From the NCBI RefSeq assembly GCF_013044505.1, contig NZ_JABERD010000002.1:62001-126000 (forward strand): a stretch of 64,000 nt of DNA. Reading direction: 5' to 3'. Every line of letters starts with the position of its first letter. The stretch's first letter is position 1. The notes beneath the pieces are model-generated. The model did no database searches and was not told the DNA's origin. It was given only the letters and a program-made list of their open reading frames with translations. The translations under genes were made by a program, and so were the position numbers. Origin of the DNA: Streptomyces sp. S3(2020) (GTDB lineage: Bacteria > Actinomycetota > Actinomycetes > Streptomycetales > Streptomycetaceae). This document shows, one piece after another, positions 18,606 through 27,176 of the stretch.

Positions 18606-19793
18606 GTGCTGGTGGACGTACGGCCGCTGCGTGGAGGTGCCTTCAGGCGCCTGTGGGCGGCCGGCCTGGTGACCGGCCTGGGGGCTCAACTCACCGCGGT
18701 CGTCGTGCCGTTGCAGCTCTACGGCTTCACCGGGTCGTCCGCCTACGTCGGGCTGGCCGGATTGGTGGGCTTCGCACCGATGGCCGCGGCCGCGCTGTGG
18801 GGCGGCGCGCTGGCCGACGTACGGGACCGGCGGCGGGTGCTGCTGGTGACGACGGCCGGGATCGGTGTGACGTCGTTGCTGCTGTGGGCCCAGGACCGGG
18901 CGGGCCTGCGGTCGGCCGGTGTGCTGCTGGCGCTGGTGGCCGTGCAGCAGGCCCTGTTCGGCGCCAATGCCGCGGTGGGGCGGGCGGTCGTTCCGCGGCT
19001 GGTGCCGCCCGAGTCGCTGACCGCCGCCAACGCGCTCCAGTCGACGGTCGTCATGTCGGCCGGGATCGCGGGTCCGCTGCTGGCCGGCGCGCTGCTGCCG
19101 GTGGTGGGTGCGCGGACGCTGTATCTGGCGGATGCCGTCGCCGTCTGCGCGACGGTGTGGGCGGTGTGGCGGTTGCCGCCGCTCCCTCCCCTCGGCGCCG
19201 CCGGGAGGAAACGGGCCGGCGTCCGGCAGATCGCTGACGGCTTCCGGTTCGTGGCGCGCCGCCAGGTACTGCTGCTGGTGTATCTCGCCGACTTCGCCGC
19301 CCTGTTCCTGGGGTTGCCCACGGCTCTCTTCCCGCAACTGGCCCAGGAGACCTTCCGGGCGTCGGACATCGGCGTCCTGTACGCCGCCCTCTCGGTGGGC
19401 GGGGTGCTGGCCGGCCTCTTCTCCGGGGCCTTCACCCGGGTGAGCCGGCACGGCGTCGCGGTCGCCGTCTCGGTCGGCGTCTGGGGCCTGGCCGTCGCGG
19501 GGTTCGGCGTGACCGGCTCGCTGGTCGCGGCGGCCTGCTGGCTGGCCCTGGCGGGCGGGGCGCTCCTCGTGCTGGGCGTCTTCCGCCGGACCGTTCTGCA
19601 GACGGCCGTGCCGGACGGGATGCGGGGCCGGCTCCAGGGGATCGACACGGTGGTGGCCGCGGGCGGGCCCCGGTTGGGCGATCTGGCGCACGGCATGGCG
19701 GGGGCTGCGTTCGGGGCCGGCTGGGCCGTCACCGGGGGTGGGCTTCTGACGGTGGCGGTCGCGGGCGTCCTGCTGCTGCGCTTCCTCCGGTGA
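18606..19793 (+). CDS. MFS exporter (DHA3/EntS-like) of the PKS cluster
   Basis: The protein (395 residues) has about twelve membrane helices. The 'ADVRDRRRVLLVTTAG' loop after helix 2 and 'QQALFGANAAVGRAVVPRLVPPE' are typical of the EntS/DHA3 group of small-molecule exporters. GTG at 18606 is preceded by GGAGG. It reads in the same direction as the PKS and halogenase after a 114-base gap with no clear terminator, so it probably exports the halogenated product and protects the producer. The last codons are followed by a short direct repeat that duplicates the gene end. Confidence 0.88.
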   Translation: MLVDVRPLRGGAFRRLWAAGLVTGLGAQLTAVVVPLQLYGFTGSSAYVGLAGLVGFAPMAAAALWGGALADVRDRRRVLLVTTAGIGVTSLLLWAQDRAGLRSAGVLLALVAVQQALFGANAAVGRAVVPRLVPPESLTAANALQSTVVMSAGIAGPLLAGALLPVVGARTLYLADAVAVCATVWAVWRLPPLPPLGAAGRKRAGVRQIADGFRFVARRQVLLLVYLADFAALFLGLPTALFPQLAQETFRASDIGVLYAALSVGGVLAGLFSGAFTRVSRHGVAVAVSVGVWGLAVAGFGVTGSLVAAACWLALAGGALLVLGVFRRTVLQTAVPDGMRGRLQGIDTVVAAGGPRLGDLAHGMAGAAFGAGWAVTGGGLLTVAVAGVLLLRFLR

Positions 19794-19810
19794 AGCGCTT
19801 CCTCCGGTGA
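19778..19810 (+). repeat. 16-bp direct repeat duplicating the exporter gene end
   Basis: GCGCTTCCTCCGGTGA occurs at 19778-19793, where it forms the last codons and stop of the exporter gene, and again at 19795-19810. The period is 17 bases. It looks like a recent slippage duplication directly before the RHH operator array. Confidence 0.9.
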
Positions 19811-19819
19811 GGCATGACG

Positions 19820-20017
19820 TGGCACCGCATGGCACTACATGGCACCACCTGGCGCCATCTCGCACTTACAGAGACACCCGAGCACGCATGGCGCCATTGC
19901 CGACCATCTAGGCATCACGATATTTACGCAGGTCAGAGCACCCACCCGACAGAGTGGCGCCACCGGCGCCACACCATGGCTTGCGCATGGCACCACAGTG
20001 ATGCCATGATGGCGTCA
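19820..20017. promoter_or_regulatory. Array of TGGCRCCA sites, four at exact 10-bp spacing
   Basis: TGGCACCG, TGGCACTA, TGGCACCA and TGGCGCCA begin at 19820, 19830, 19840 and 19850, exactly 10 bases apart on one helix face. Further copies begin at 19889 and 19955 (perfect TGGCGCCA), 19964 (CGGCGCCA), 19988 (TGGCACCA), 19999 (TGATGCCA) and 20010 (TGGCGTCA). The last three overlap a possible promoter, TTGCGC (19981) with CATGAT (20005), for a leaderless start at 20017. Ribbon-helix-helix proteins bind such short phased sites as stacked dimers, so autoregulation by the RHH gene product is likely. Confidence 0.75.
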
Positions 20018-20535
20018 TGGACCTCACCCCGTATGTCGACACCCTCCGCCGCGAACTCGCGGTGGCCGCCGAAGCCGGTGGCGACGAAGCCCGCGAGCTG
20101 GCGGAGCGGCTCACCGCTCCGCTGGAGTCGGCGACTCGGCTGACCATGCTCAACGTGCTCTCCGCCGCGATGGACGAGATCACCCGCGATCTCGCCCCCG
20201 GCTCGGTCGACGTACGGCTGCGCGGGCTCGACCCCGACTTCGTGGTGACACCGCCGCCCACCTACGGCGCCGCCCCCGCGGAGCCGGCCGCACCCGCCGA
20301 ACCGCTCAGGACCCCGGCCCCGGCCGACGGCGACGAGGGCGGCACCGCCCGCATCAACCTGCGGCTGCCGGCCCACCTCAAGACCCGCGCCGAGGAGGCC
20401 GCGAACCGCGAGGGCCTGTCGGTCAACGCGTGGCTGGTGCGCGCCGTGTCGGCCGCGGTCGACGGCGGCACCCGGCCACGCACGACGGAGAAGACCCAGA
20501 CCCTCGGACAGAGCTTCACGGGCTGGGTGCGCTGA
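20017..20535 (+). CDS. Ribbon-helix-helix (HicB/Arc-like) DNA-binding protein
   Basis: The 172-residue protein has an N-terminal helical region ('YVDTLRRELAVAAEAGGDEARELAERL'), a Pro/Ala linker, and a C-terminal ribbon-helix-helix motif near residues 108-148 ('ARINLRLPAHLKTRAEEA' then 'GLSVNAWLVRAVSAAV'). RHH proteins bind as dimers through the beta strand. No toxin gene accompanies it, so although such proteins are often called HicB antitoxins I read it as a repressor of its own operon with DUF4097 and DrrAB. The ATG has no ribosome binding site and probably begins a leaderless transcript. Its promoter is covered by TGGCRCCA sites. Confidence 0.85.
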   Translation: MDLTPYVDTLRRELAVAAEAGGDEARELAERLTAPLESATRLTMLNVLSAAMDEITRDLAPGSVDVRLRGLDPDFVVTPPPTYGAAPAEPAAPAEPLRTPAPADGDEGGTARINLRLPAHLKTRAEEAANREGLSVNAWLVRAVSAAVDGGTRPRTTEKTQTLGQSFTGWVR

Positions 20536-20626
20536 CCGCACCCACGCCCCGGGAAACAGACACCGCACTCACCCACCACGTCCCACCAGCGGGGACGCCC
20601 TGAAGACCCAAGAGGACGGGACAGTC

Positions 20627-21469
20627 ATGCCTTCTTTCGACACCTTCGAACCGATCTCGGTCACCGCGCACGTCGGGGCCGGCTCCATCCAGTTCACCGC
20701 GGGCGACCGCCCCGACACCGTCGTCGAGGTACGGCCCAGCGACCCGAAGAAGGACAAGGACGTGCGGGCGGCCGAGCAGACCGAGGTCGGCTACGCGAGC
20801 GGTGTCCTCACCGTCAGGACGAAGGAGCGCCGCCTCGTCGGACCCAGCGGCGCCGTGAACGTGACGGTCGAGCTGCCCACCGACTCGAACATCGAGCTGA
20901 CCGGCTCCTGGATCCAGGTCCTCGGCGAGGGCCGGCTGGGCGAGGTCCGGGTGAAGACCTCCACCGGTGACGTCCGCCTCGACACCACGGGTCCGCTGCG
21001 GGGGACCGTGTCGCACGGCTCGATCACCGTCGAACGGGTCGAGGGCGAGGCCGAGCTGACCACCAGCTCCGGCAATCTGCGGGTCGGCCTCGTCGACGGA
21101 CCCGCCGTCCTGAAGAACAGCCACGGCATCACGACCGTCGCGGCCGTGACCGGCGAACTGCGGGTGAACGGCGCCAACGGCGGCATCGACATCGCGCGCG
21201 CCGAGTCCTCGGTCACCTGCACCACGACCAACGGCCATCTGCGGGTCGCCGAGGTCGCCCGGGGCGAGGTCCAGCTGGAGACGTCCAACGGCGCCATCGA
21301 GATCGGGATCCGCCAGGGCACCGCCGCCTGGCTCGACGTCAGCTCCAACCGTGGACAGGTACGCAACTCGCTCAGCGCCTCCGACGCTCCGGAGCAGACC
21401 GAGGACACCGTCAAGATCCGCGCACGGACCCACTGGGGCAACATCGACGTCCTGCGCGCCAAGGCCTGA
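20627..21469 (+). CDS. DUF4097-family beta-helix-like protein
   Basis: The 280-residue protein is made of short repeating beta strands ('GEVRVKTSTGDVRLDTTGP', 'GEAELTTSSGNLRVGLVDGP', 'TNGHLRVAEVARGEVQLETSNGAIEIGI') typical of DUF4097 adhesin-like proteins. It has no signal peptide or membrane helix and is probably cytoplasmic, unlike the membrane-anchored Gram-negative relatives. It sits between the RHH regulator and an ABC exporter in one direction, an arrangement I recall from other Streptomyces. Role unknown; it may sense or assist the exporter. Confidence 0.82.
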   Translation: MPSFDTFEPISVTAHVGAGSIQFTAGDRPDTVVEVRPSDPKKDKDVRAAEQTEVGYASGVLTVRTKERRLVGPSGAVNVTVELPTDSNIELTGSWIQVLGEGRLGEVRVKTSTGDVRLDTTGPLRGTVSHGSITVERVEGEAELTTSSGNLRVGLVDGPAVLKNSHGITTVAAVTGELRVNGANGGIDIARAESSVTCTTTNGHLRVAEVARGEVQLETSNGAIEIGIRQGTAAWLDVSSNRGQVRNSLSASDAPEQTEDTVKIRARTHWGNIDVLRAKA

Positions 21470-21548
21470 ACCGCCACCTCCTCGACCGGCCCCGCCTCCT
21501 CGCCCAGCCCCGCTCCCTCACCACTTCAGCCTTCGATCGGAGGGCCCC

Positions 21549-22541
21549 ATGCCTTCATCTGTCATGCCCACGCCCAGGCAGGCCGACGGTCCCACGTCAC
21601 CGGCCGCCGTCTCCACCATCGGTCTGCGCAAGTCGTACGGCGACAAGGTCGTCCTCGACGGCATCGATCTGCACATCCCGGCCGGCTCGGTCTTCGCGCT
21701 GCTCGGACCGAACGGCGCCGGGAAGACCACCGCCGTGAAGATCCTGTCCACGCTGATCACGGCGGACGGCGGACAGGCCCAGGTCGCGGGCCACGACCTC
21801 GCCACGTCACCTGACGGCGTGCGGGCCGCGATCGGGGTCACCGGGCAGTTCTCCGCCGTCGACGGCCTGATCACCGGCGAGGAGAACATGCTCCTGATGG
21901 CGGACCTGCACCACCTGTCCAAGCAGGAGGGACGCCGGGTCACCGCCGAACTCCTGGAACGCTTCGACCTCACCGAGGCCGCGCAGAAGCCCGCCTCCAC
22001 CTACTCCGGCGGCATGAAACGCCGCCTGGACATCGCCATGACCCTGGTCGGCGGCCCGCGGATCATCTTCCTCGACGAACCCACCACCGGCCTCGACCCC
22101 CGCTCCCGCCACAACATGTGGCAGATCATCCGCGAACTCGTCACCGACGGCGTCACCGTCTTCCTCACCACCCAGTACCTGGAGGAGGCAGACCAACTCG
22201 CCGACCGCATCGCGGTCCTCCACGACGGAAGGATCGCCGCCGAGGGCAGCGCGGAGGAACTCAAACGGCTCATCCCTGGCGGACACGTCCGGCTGCGGTT
22301 CACCGACCCGGCCGCCTACCAGAGCGCCGCCGACACCCTGCACGAGGTCACCCGCGACGACGAGGCACTCACCCTCCAGCTCCCCAGCGACGGCAGCCAG
22401 CGCGACCTGCGCACCCTCCTGGACCGGCTGGACACGGCCGGCATCGAGGCCGACGAACTCACCGTCCACACCCCCGACCTCGACGACGTCTTCTTCGCCC
22501 TCACCGACGACACCGACCAGCCCAAGGAGAACGCCCGATGA
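21549..22541 (+). CDS. ABC exporter ATP-binding subunit, DrrA-like
   Basis: The 330-residue ATPase starts at the ATG at 21549, six bases after GGAGGG. Walker A is GPNGAGKT, the signature is YSGGMKRR, Walker B is 'IIFLDEPTTGLD', and the switch is 'TTQYLEEAD'. The C-terminal part ('VHTPDLDDVFFALTDD') is the DrrA-specific extension. DrrA/DrrB pairs export daunorubicin and related drugs. It overlaps the permease gene by four bases (ATGA). Substrate unknown. Confidence 0.95.
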   Translation: MPSSVMPTPRQADGPTSPAAVSTIGLRKSYGDKVVLDGIDLHIPAGSVFALLGPNGAGKTTAVKILSTLITADGGQAQVAGHDLATSPDGVRAAIGVTGQFSAVDGLITGEENMLLMADLHHLSKQEGRRVTAELLERFDLTEAAQKPASTYSGGMKRRLDIAMTLVGGPRIIFLDEPTTGLDPRSRHNMWQIIRELVTDGVTVFLTTQYLEEADQLADRIAVLHDGRIAAEGSAEELKRLIPGGHVRLRFTDPAAYQSAADTLHEVTRDDEALTLQLPSDGSQRDLRTLLDRLDTAGIEADELTVHTPDLDDVFFALTDDTDQPKENAR

Positions 22542-23329
22542 GCACCCTGTCCCTCGCCGTACGCGACTCCTCCACCATGCTGCGACGCAACCTGCTGCAC
22601 GCCCGCCGCTACCCGTCGATGACGCTGAACCTGCTGCTCACACCGGTCATGCTCCTGCTGCTGTTCGTCTACATCTTCGGCGACGCGATGAGCGCCGGCA
22701 TCGGGGGCGGCGGGGCGGACCGCTCCGAGTACATCGCGTATCTCGTCCCGGGCATCCTGCTGATGACCATCGGCTCCACCACGATCGGCACCGCCGTGTC
22801 CGTCTCCATGGACATGAACGAGGGCATCATCGCCCGCTTCCGCACCATGGCGATCCACCGCGGGTCGGTGCTCATCGGACACGTCATCGGCAGCGTGCTC
22901 CAGTGCGTCGCCAGCGGGGTCCTCGTCGGGGTCGTCGGGGTGGCCATCGGCTTCCGCTCGGTCGACGCCACCGTCCTGGAATGGATCGCCGCGGTCGGAC
23001 TGATCGCATTGTTCGCCCTGGCCCTCACCTGGATCGCCGTCGGCATGGGCCTGTCCAGCCCGAACCCCGAGGCGGCCAGCAACAACGCGATGCCGCTGAT
23101 CTTCCTGCCCCTGATCTCCAGCACGTTCGTCCCGGTGGACGCGATGCCGGGCTGGTTCCGGCCCATCGCCGAGTACCAGCCCTTCACACCCGCCATCGAG
23201 ACCCTGCGCGGACTGCTGCTCGGCACCGAGATCGGCCACAACGGCTGGCTGGCCGTGGCCTGGTGCCTGGGCCTCACGGCGCTCGGCTACCGCTGGTCCA
23301 AGTCGCTCTTCGACCGCGACCCGAAGTAG
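22538..23329 (+). CDS. ABC exporter permease subunit, DrrB-like (ABC-2)
   Basis: The product (263 residues) has about six membrane helices and the ABC-2 exporter features 'YIAYLVPGILLMTIG', 'RFRTMAIHRGSVLIGHV' (coupling region) and the late motif 'PLISSTFVPVDAMPGWFRPIAEYQPFTP'. Its start overlaps the DrrA-like stop in ATGA, so the two are translationally coupled and form one transporter. A perfect 20-bp hairpin follows the gene. Confidence 0.95.
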   Translation: MSTLSLAVRDSSTMLRRNLLHARRYPSMTLNLLLTPVMLLLLFVYIFGDAMSAGIGGGGADRSEYIAYLVPGILLMTIGSTTIGTAVSVSMDMNEGIIARFRTMAIHRGSVLIGHVIGSVLQCVASGVLVGVVGVAIGFRSVDATVLEWIAAVGLIALFALALTWIAVGMGLSSPNPEAASNNAMPLIFLPLISSTFVPVDAMPGWFRPIAEYQPFTPAIETLRGLLLGTEIGHNGWLAVAWCLGLTALGYRWSKSLFDRDPK

Positions 23330-23345
23330 GGGCGCTCCGCTTCCC

Positions 23346-23390
23346 CCTTCGAGGGCACCGGCCGCACCAGGCGGCCGGTGCCCTCGAAGG
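23346..23390. terminator. Very strong perfect 20-bp-stem terminator
   Basis: Bases 23346-23365 pair without mismatch to 23371-23390 around the five-base loop ACCAG. It separates the rightward ABC exporter operon from the leftward P450/EBO operon and would end both. The stem reaches to within two bases of the P450 stop codon. Confidence 0.93.
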
Positions 23391-23392
23391 CG

Positions 23393-24586
23393 TCACCAGG
23401 CCACGGGCAGCTCCCGCACACCGTGGATCGCGCGCCCCTCGAAGGCGTACTCCTCCGCGGGGAGACCGGTCAGACGCAGCCCCGGCAGCCGCTCGAACAG
23501 CATCGGCAGGGCGATCTGGAGCTCGGCGCGGGCGAGCGACTGGCCGAGGCAGTGGTGCAGGCCGTGGCCGAAGGCCAGATGCTGACCCGCGTCCCGGGTG
23601 AGGTCCAGCGTGTCCGGGCCGGTGAAGACCGCGGGGTCCCGGTTGGCGGCCTGGAGGGCGACCACCACCCCCTCGCCGGCCCGGACGGTGACACCGCCGA
23701 CCTCGACGTCCTCGGTGGCGATTCGGCGCAGCCCGATGTGTACGACGGTCAGATAGCGCAGCAGCTCCTCCACCGCACCCGGCACGAGGTCCTCGTCGGC
23801 GCGCAGTGCCGCCAGCTGGTCGGGGTGGCGCAGCAGGGCGACGACGCCGAGGGAGAGCATGCTCGCGGTCGTCTCGTGCCCGGCGATGAGGAGCTGGACG
23901 AGCATCCCGGCCGCCTCCGCGGCGTCGGCCTCGCCGGTGGCGACCCGCTCGGTGGCGAGCTTGCTCATCAGGTCGTCGCCCGGTTCGCGGGACTTGGCGG
24001 CGAGCAGCTCCCGCAGGTAGCCGAAGAGGGCGCCCCAGCCCGCCCGCATGGCCTCCGGTCCCGCCGAGACGGTCGCGAACGCGGCGGCCTGCTTGTTGAT
24101 GAAGTCCCGGTCCGTGTAGGGCACTCCGAGCAGTTCGCAGATGACCAGGAGGGGCAGCGGGAGGGTGAAGTGCTCGACCAGGTCGGCCGGTTGCTCCTGT
24201 TTGAGCAGTCCGTCGAGGAGGTCGGCGGTGATGTTCCGGATGGCGGGCCGCAGTTGCTCGACCCGGCGGAAGGTGAACTCGGGGATGAGCATGCGGCGCA
24301 GCCGGGTGTGGTCCGGCGGGTCCATCGCGAAGAGCTGGCCGGGCGTGAGCGGCGGAGGCGTCGGCTGAAGGCCCGGGAAGCCGGGCCGCACGTTCTGCGA
24401 GCTGAACCGGGCGTCGCTGAGAACGGCGCGGGCGTCCTCGTGCCGGGTGACGAGCCAGGGGTGGGTGTCACCCCAGAGGCTGATCCTGGCGAGGGGGCGC
24501 TCCTCGGTCCAACGGCGGTATTCGGCGGCGGGGTCGAGGAGCGGCCGGTGGTCGGGCAGGGGTGGCGGGGTTTTCGTCGGGCTCAT
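23393..24586 (-). CDS. Cytochrome P450, last gene of the EBO operon
   Basis: The 397-residue bacterial P450 has the I-helix motif AGHETT, the ExxR motif in 'AVEELLRYL', and the heme loop 'FGHGLHHCLGQSLAR' with Cys346 as thiolate ligand. The N-terminal 'MDPPDHTRLRRMLIPEFT' is typical of class I Streptomyces P450s of the CYP105-like group. It starts 26 bases after the EboF stop with GGAG upstream and no terminator between, so it is probably transcribed with the EBO genes. No ferredoxin gene is adjacent. I infer that it oxidises the metabolite handled by the operon; the substrate is unknown. Confidence 0.92.
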   Translation of the reverse strand: MSPTKTPPPLPDHRPLLDPAAEYRRWTEERPLARISLWGDTHPWLVTRHEDARAVLSDARFSSQNVRPGFPGLQPTPPPLTPGQLFAMDPPDHTRLRRMLIPEFTFRRVEQLRPAIRNITADLLDGLLKQEQPADLVEHFTLPLPLLVICELLGVPYTDRDFINKQAAAFATVSAGPEAMRAGWGALFGYLRELLAAKSREPGDDLMSKLATERVATGEADAAEAAGMLVQLLIAGHETTASMLSLGVVALLRHPDQLAALRADEDLVPGAVEELLRYLTVVHIGLRRIATEDVEVGGVTVRAGEGVVVALQAANRDPAVFTGPDTLDLTRDAGQHLAFGHGLHHCLGQSLARAELQIALPMLFERLPGLRLTGLPAEEYAFEGRAIHGVRELPVAW

Positions 24587-24611
24587 GTGGGGGGCTCCGG
24601 TGATGGGCTGT

Positions 24612-25988
24612 TCAGGGAGTGGTGATGCCGGCCAGCGTCAGGAGGAGGCTCTTGACGTCGGTCGCGTCGATCTCGTCGCGTGCGGCTTCGGGCCGTGAGC
24701 ACAGCAGTACGGGGCTGTCCTGCGGGTCCTGCGGCAGGCAGCCGTGGCTGCCGCGTACGCCGGAGGGGTCCAGGGGGACGGTCTGGATGCGGTAGCGCAG
24801 GCCGGCCTTCTTGCGGGCGACCTGGCCGATGGCGCGGGCCTTCACGGCGGGGACCGTGGGGTCGTAGAGGAGTTCGGCGGGGTCGTAGCCGGGCTTGCGG
24901 TGGATCTCGACCTGGCGGGCGAAGTCGGGGGCGCGGTCGTCGTCCAGCCAGTAGTAGTACGTGAACCAGGCGTCGGACTCCGCGACGGCGACCAGTTCGC
25001 CCGAGCGTTCGTGGTCGAGGCCGTGGGCCGCCTTGCCCTCGGCGTCCAGCACCTGGTCCACGCCGGGGAGTTCGGCGACGATCTTCGCCACGGCCGCGGT
25101 GTCCGCCGGGTCGCGGACGTAGACGTGGGCGATCTGGTGGTCGGCGACGGCGAAGGCGCGGGACGTCCAGGGGTCGAGGTACTCCATACCGTCCTGGGTG
25201 TGCACTTCGAGCAGTCCGGCGCCGCGCAGGGCCCGGTTGATGTCGACGGGGCGGGAGGCGGGCGCGATGCCGTACTCGCTGAGGATCACGACGGTCGCGT
25301 TCTCGCGCCGGAAGTGCTCCAGCAGGGGCCGCAGCGCGTCGTCGAGGCGGCGGGCCTCACGGGCGGTCTGCGGGGAGTCGGGGCCGGAGCGCTGGGGCTC
25401 GTAGTCGAGGTGCGGGACGTAGACCAGGGTCAGGTCGGGGCGGTGTTCGTCGAAGATCTGCCGGGCGGCGGCGAGGATCCACTGGCTGGAGGGCAGGCCG
25501 GCGTTGGGGCCCCAGTAGGTGAACAGGGGGAAGTCGCCGAGACGGTCGGTGAGTTCGTCGTGCAGGGCGGGCGGCCAGGTGTAGCAGTCGGGTTCCTTGC
25601 GGCCGTCGGAGTAGTAGATCGGTCGGGGGGTGACGGTGAGGTCGACGTCGGCGCCCATGGCGTACCACCAGCAGACGTTGGCGACCTTGTAGTCGGGGTC
25701 GGCCTTGCGGGCGGTGTGCCAGATCTTCTCGCCGCCGACGAGGGCGTTGTGCTGGCGCCACAGCAGGACCTCGCCGAGGTCCCGGAAGTACCAGCCGTTG
25801 CCGACGATCCCGTGCTCGCAGGGCGGTGCGCCGGTGAGGAGGGTGGACTGCACGGAGCAGGTCACGGCGGGCAGCACGGTGTTGAGCCGGGCTTGGAAGC
25901 CCTGCTCGGCGACGGCCGAGACGGCGGGCATGTGGCGGAGCATGCGGGGAGTGAGGCCGACGATGTCGAGGACGACCAGTCGGGTCAT
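24612..25988 (-). CDS. eboF: EboF-like alkaline-phosphatase-fold phosphodiesterase
   Basis: The 458-residue protein belongs to the nucleotide pyrophosphatase/phosphodiesterase branch of the alkaline phosphatase superfamily. It shows 'VLDIVGLTPRML' at the start (metal-binding Asp), the nucleophile region 'PAVTCSVQSTLLTGAPPCEHGIVGNGWYF', 'YVPHLDYEPQRSGPDS' (metal His/Asp) and 'VVILSEYGIA' where many relatives have SDHG; Glu-Tyr here is unusual. A late metal ligand is in 'GVRGSHGCLPQDPQDSP'. The ATG at 25988 overlaps the EboE stop by four bases. In EBO clusters this protein is the predicted hydrolase of a nucleotide-like or phosphate-linked intermediate. The natural substrate is unknown. Confidence 0.87.
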   Translation of the reverse strand: MTRLVVLDIVGLTPRMLRHMPAVSAVAEQGFQARLNTVLPAVTCSVQSTLLTGAPPCEHGIVGNGWYFRDLGEVLLWRQHNALVGGEKIWHTARKADPDYKVANVCWWYAMGADVDLTVTPRPIYYSDGRKEPDCYTWPPALHDELTDRLGDFPLFTYWGPNAGLPSSQWILAAARQIFDEHRPDLTLVYVPHLDYEPQRSGPDSPQTAREARRLDDALRPLLEHFRRENATVVILSEYGIAPASRPVDINRALRGAGLLEVHTQDGMEYLDPWTSRAFAVADHQIAHVYVRDPADTAAVAKIVAELPGVDQVLDAEGKAAHGLDHERSGELVAVAESDAWFTYYYWLDDDRAPDFARQVEIHRKPGYDPAELLYDPTVPAVKARAIGQVARKKAGLRYRIQTVPLDPSGVRGSHGCLPQDPQDSPVLLCSRPEAARDEIDATDVKSLLLTLAGITTP

Positions 25989-27169
25989 GAGAGGGGCTCC
26001 GATCCTGAGAGGGGCTTGAGGCCGAGTTCCTCGAACCGGTCGCGGGTCCAGGCCAGTTCGGCGGCCAGTCCCGCGACGAGGCCCGCGCGGTCGTGGGGCC
26101 GCAGGTGTTCGGGGAGGACGGACCAGGTGTAGGTCTCGACCTCGATGTGGTCGCTCACGGCTCGCGGGCCACCGAGCAACGCGCCCAGAGAGGCGGTCAG
26201 TTCGCTCGCGGTCGTGCTGAGCGGCGGCTCGGGTGCGGCGTGCAGGGGTGCGTGGAAGTGCACCCGCCAGGGCGAGTGCGGGTCGAGGCCGCCCGCCAGG
26301 GCCTCGGGGAGGTCGTCCACGCCGGTGACGGTGCCGTTCGGGGCGGTGCGTGTCTGGTGCAGGAACCGGGGTTCCGCGAACCGGGCCAGCGCGCGCCGGG
26401 CCTCGGGGTCGGCGGGGTCGTCGGCCTGGAGCGCGCTGGACGCCTGCACCTTGACGACCGGGAGCCCGGCGTCGGCGATCCGGCGCAGCGCGGCGGCCGG
26501 TTCCTCGAACTGCACGGCGAGGTGGCAGGTGTCGAGGCAGATCCCGAGCCACTCGGGGTCCACTCCCCCGAGTTCCCGGGCGGCCTGGACGGTGTTCTCC
26601 ACCACGCATCCGGGCTCGGGCTCGAACCCGACCCTGATCGTCCGGCCGGTCTCCCGCGCCGACTCGGCGAGCCGGCTCGCGAGTTGGTCGAGGGCCCGCC
26701 GTGCGGAGTCCCGCGCCCCGGCCGGCCACGGTGTGCGCCAGGCCAGCGGAAGAGTGGAGACGCTGCCGCGCCGGGCGTCGTCGGGCAGCAGCCCGGCCAG
26801 GACCCGGGCGCAGTCGACCGTGTAGTCCAGCCGGGCGGGGTCGGCCCAGTCGGGCAGGTAGACGTCCTTCTTCACGACCTCGCGGTGGAATCCGCCGTAG
26901 GGGAACGCGTTGAGGGTGACCGTCTCCAGGCCGCGCGCGGTGAGTTCGGCGCGCAGGCGGCGTACGGCGTCGGGATCGGCGGACAGTTCGGTGACCACGT
27001 CGCGGGCCAGCCACAGGCCGATGCCGAGCAGGTCGGCGCCGAGGTTCTCCCGTACGGGCTCGGCGTACGTGGCGAGTTGGCCGATCACTCCGTCGAGGTC
27101 CTCGGCCTGGTGGACGTTGCTGCAATAGGCGAGGTGGACGGTGGTGCCGTCGGGGTGCCGGAAGCGCAC
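25985..27169 (-). CDS. eboE: EboE, xylose-isomerase-like TIM-barrel metabolite traffic protein
   Basis: The 394-residue protein matches EboE: 'LAYCSNVHQAEDLDGVIGQL' at the start, 'VTLNAFPYGGFHREVVKKDVYLPDWADP', 'VGFEPEPGCVVENT', 'LGICLDTCHLAVQFEEP' and 'WRVHFHAPLH'. These Glu, Asp, His and Glu positions are the metal ligands of xylose-isomerase-type barrels. The GTG at 27169 is seven bases after the TatD stop, with GGGGAG overlapping that gene's end. It overlaps EboF by four bases. Its reaction is unknown in all systems. Context makes the family assignment firm. Confidence 0.92.
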   Translation of the reverse strand: MRFRHPDGTTVHLAYCSNVHQAEDLDGVIGQLATYAEPVRENLGADLLGIGLWLARDVVTELSADPDAVRRLRAELTARGLETVTLNAFPYGGFHREVVKKDVYLPDWADPARLDYTVDCARVLAGLLPDDARRGSVSTLPLAWRTPWPAGARDSARRALDQLASRLAESARETGRTIRVGFEPEPGCVVENTVQAARELGGVDPEWLGICLDTCHLAVQFEEPAAALRRIADAGLPVVKVQASSALQADDPADPEARRALARFAEPRFLHQTRTAPNGTVTGVDDLPEALAGGLDPHSPWRVHFHAPLHAAPEPPLSTTASELTASLGALLGGPRAVSDHIEVETYTWSVLPEHLRPHDRAGLVAGLAAELAWTRDRFEELGLKPLSGSEPLS

Positions 27170-27176
27170 GGCGGGG

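Noticed and set aside
20017..20535. HicB antitoxin of a toxin-antitoxin pair
   Set aside because: There is no HicA-like or other small toxin gene on either side, and the operator array and ABC exporter context fit a plain repressor better.
24612..27125. A fusion of EboE-region sequence with EboF
   Set aside because: The upstream part is in the wrong frame for EboE, whose true frame ends at 25985. EboF starts at 25988 with the normal family N-terminus.
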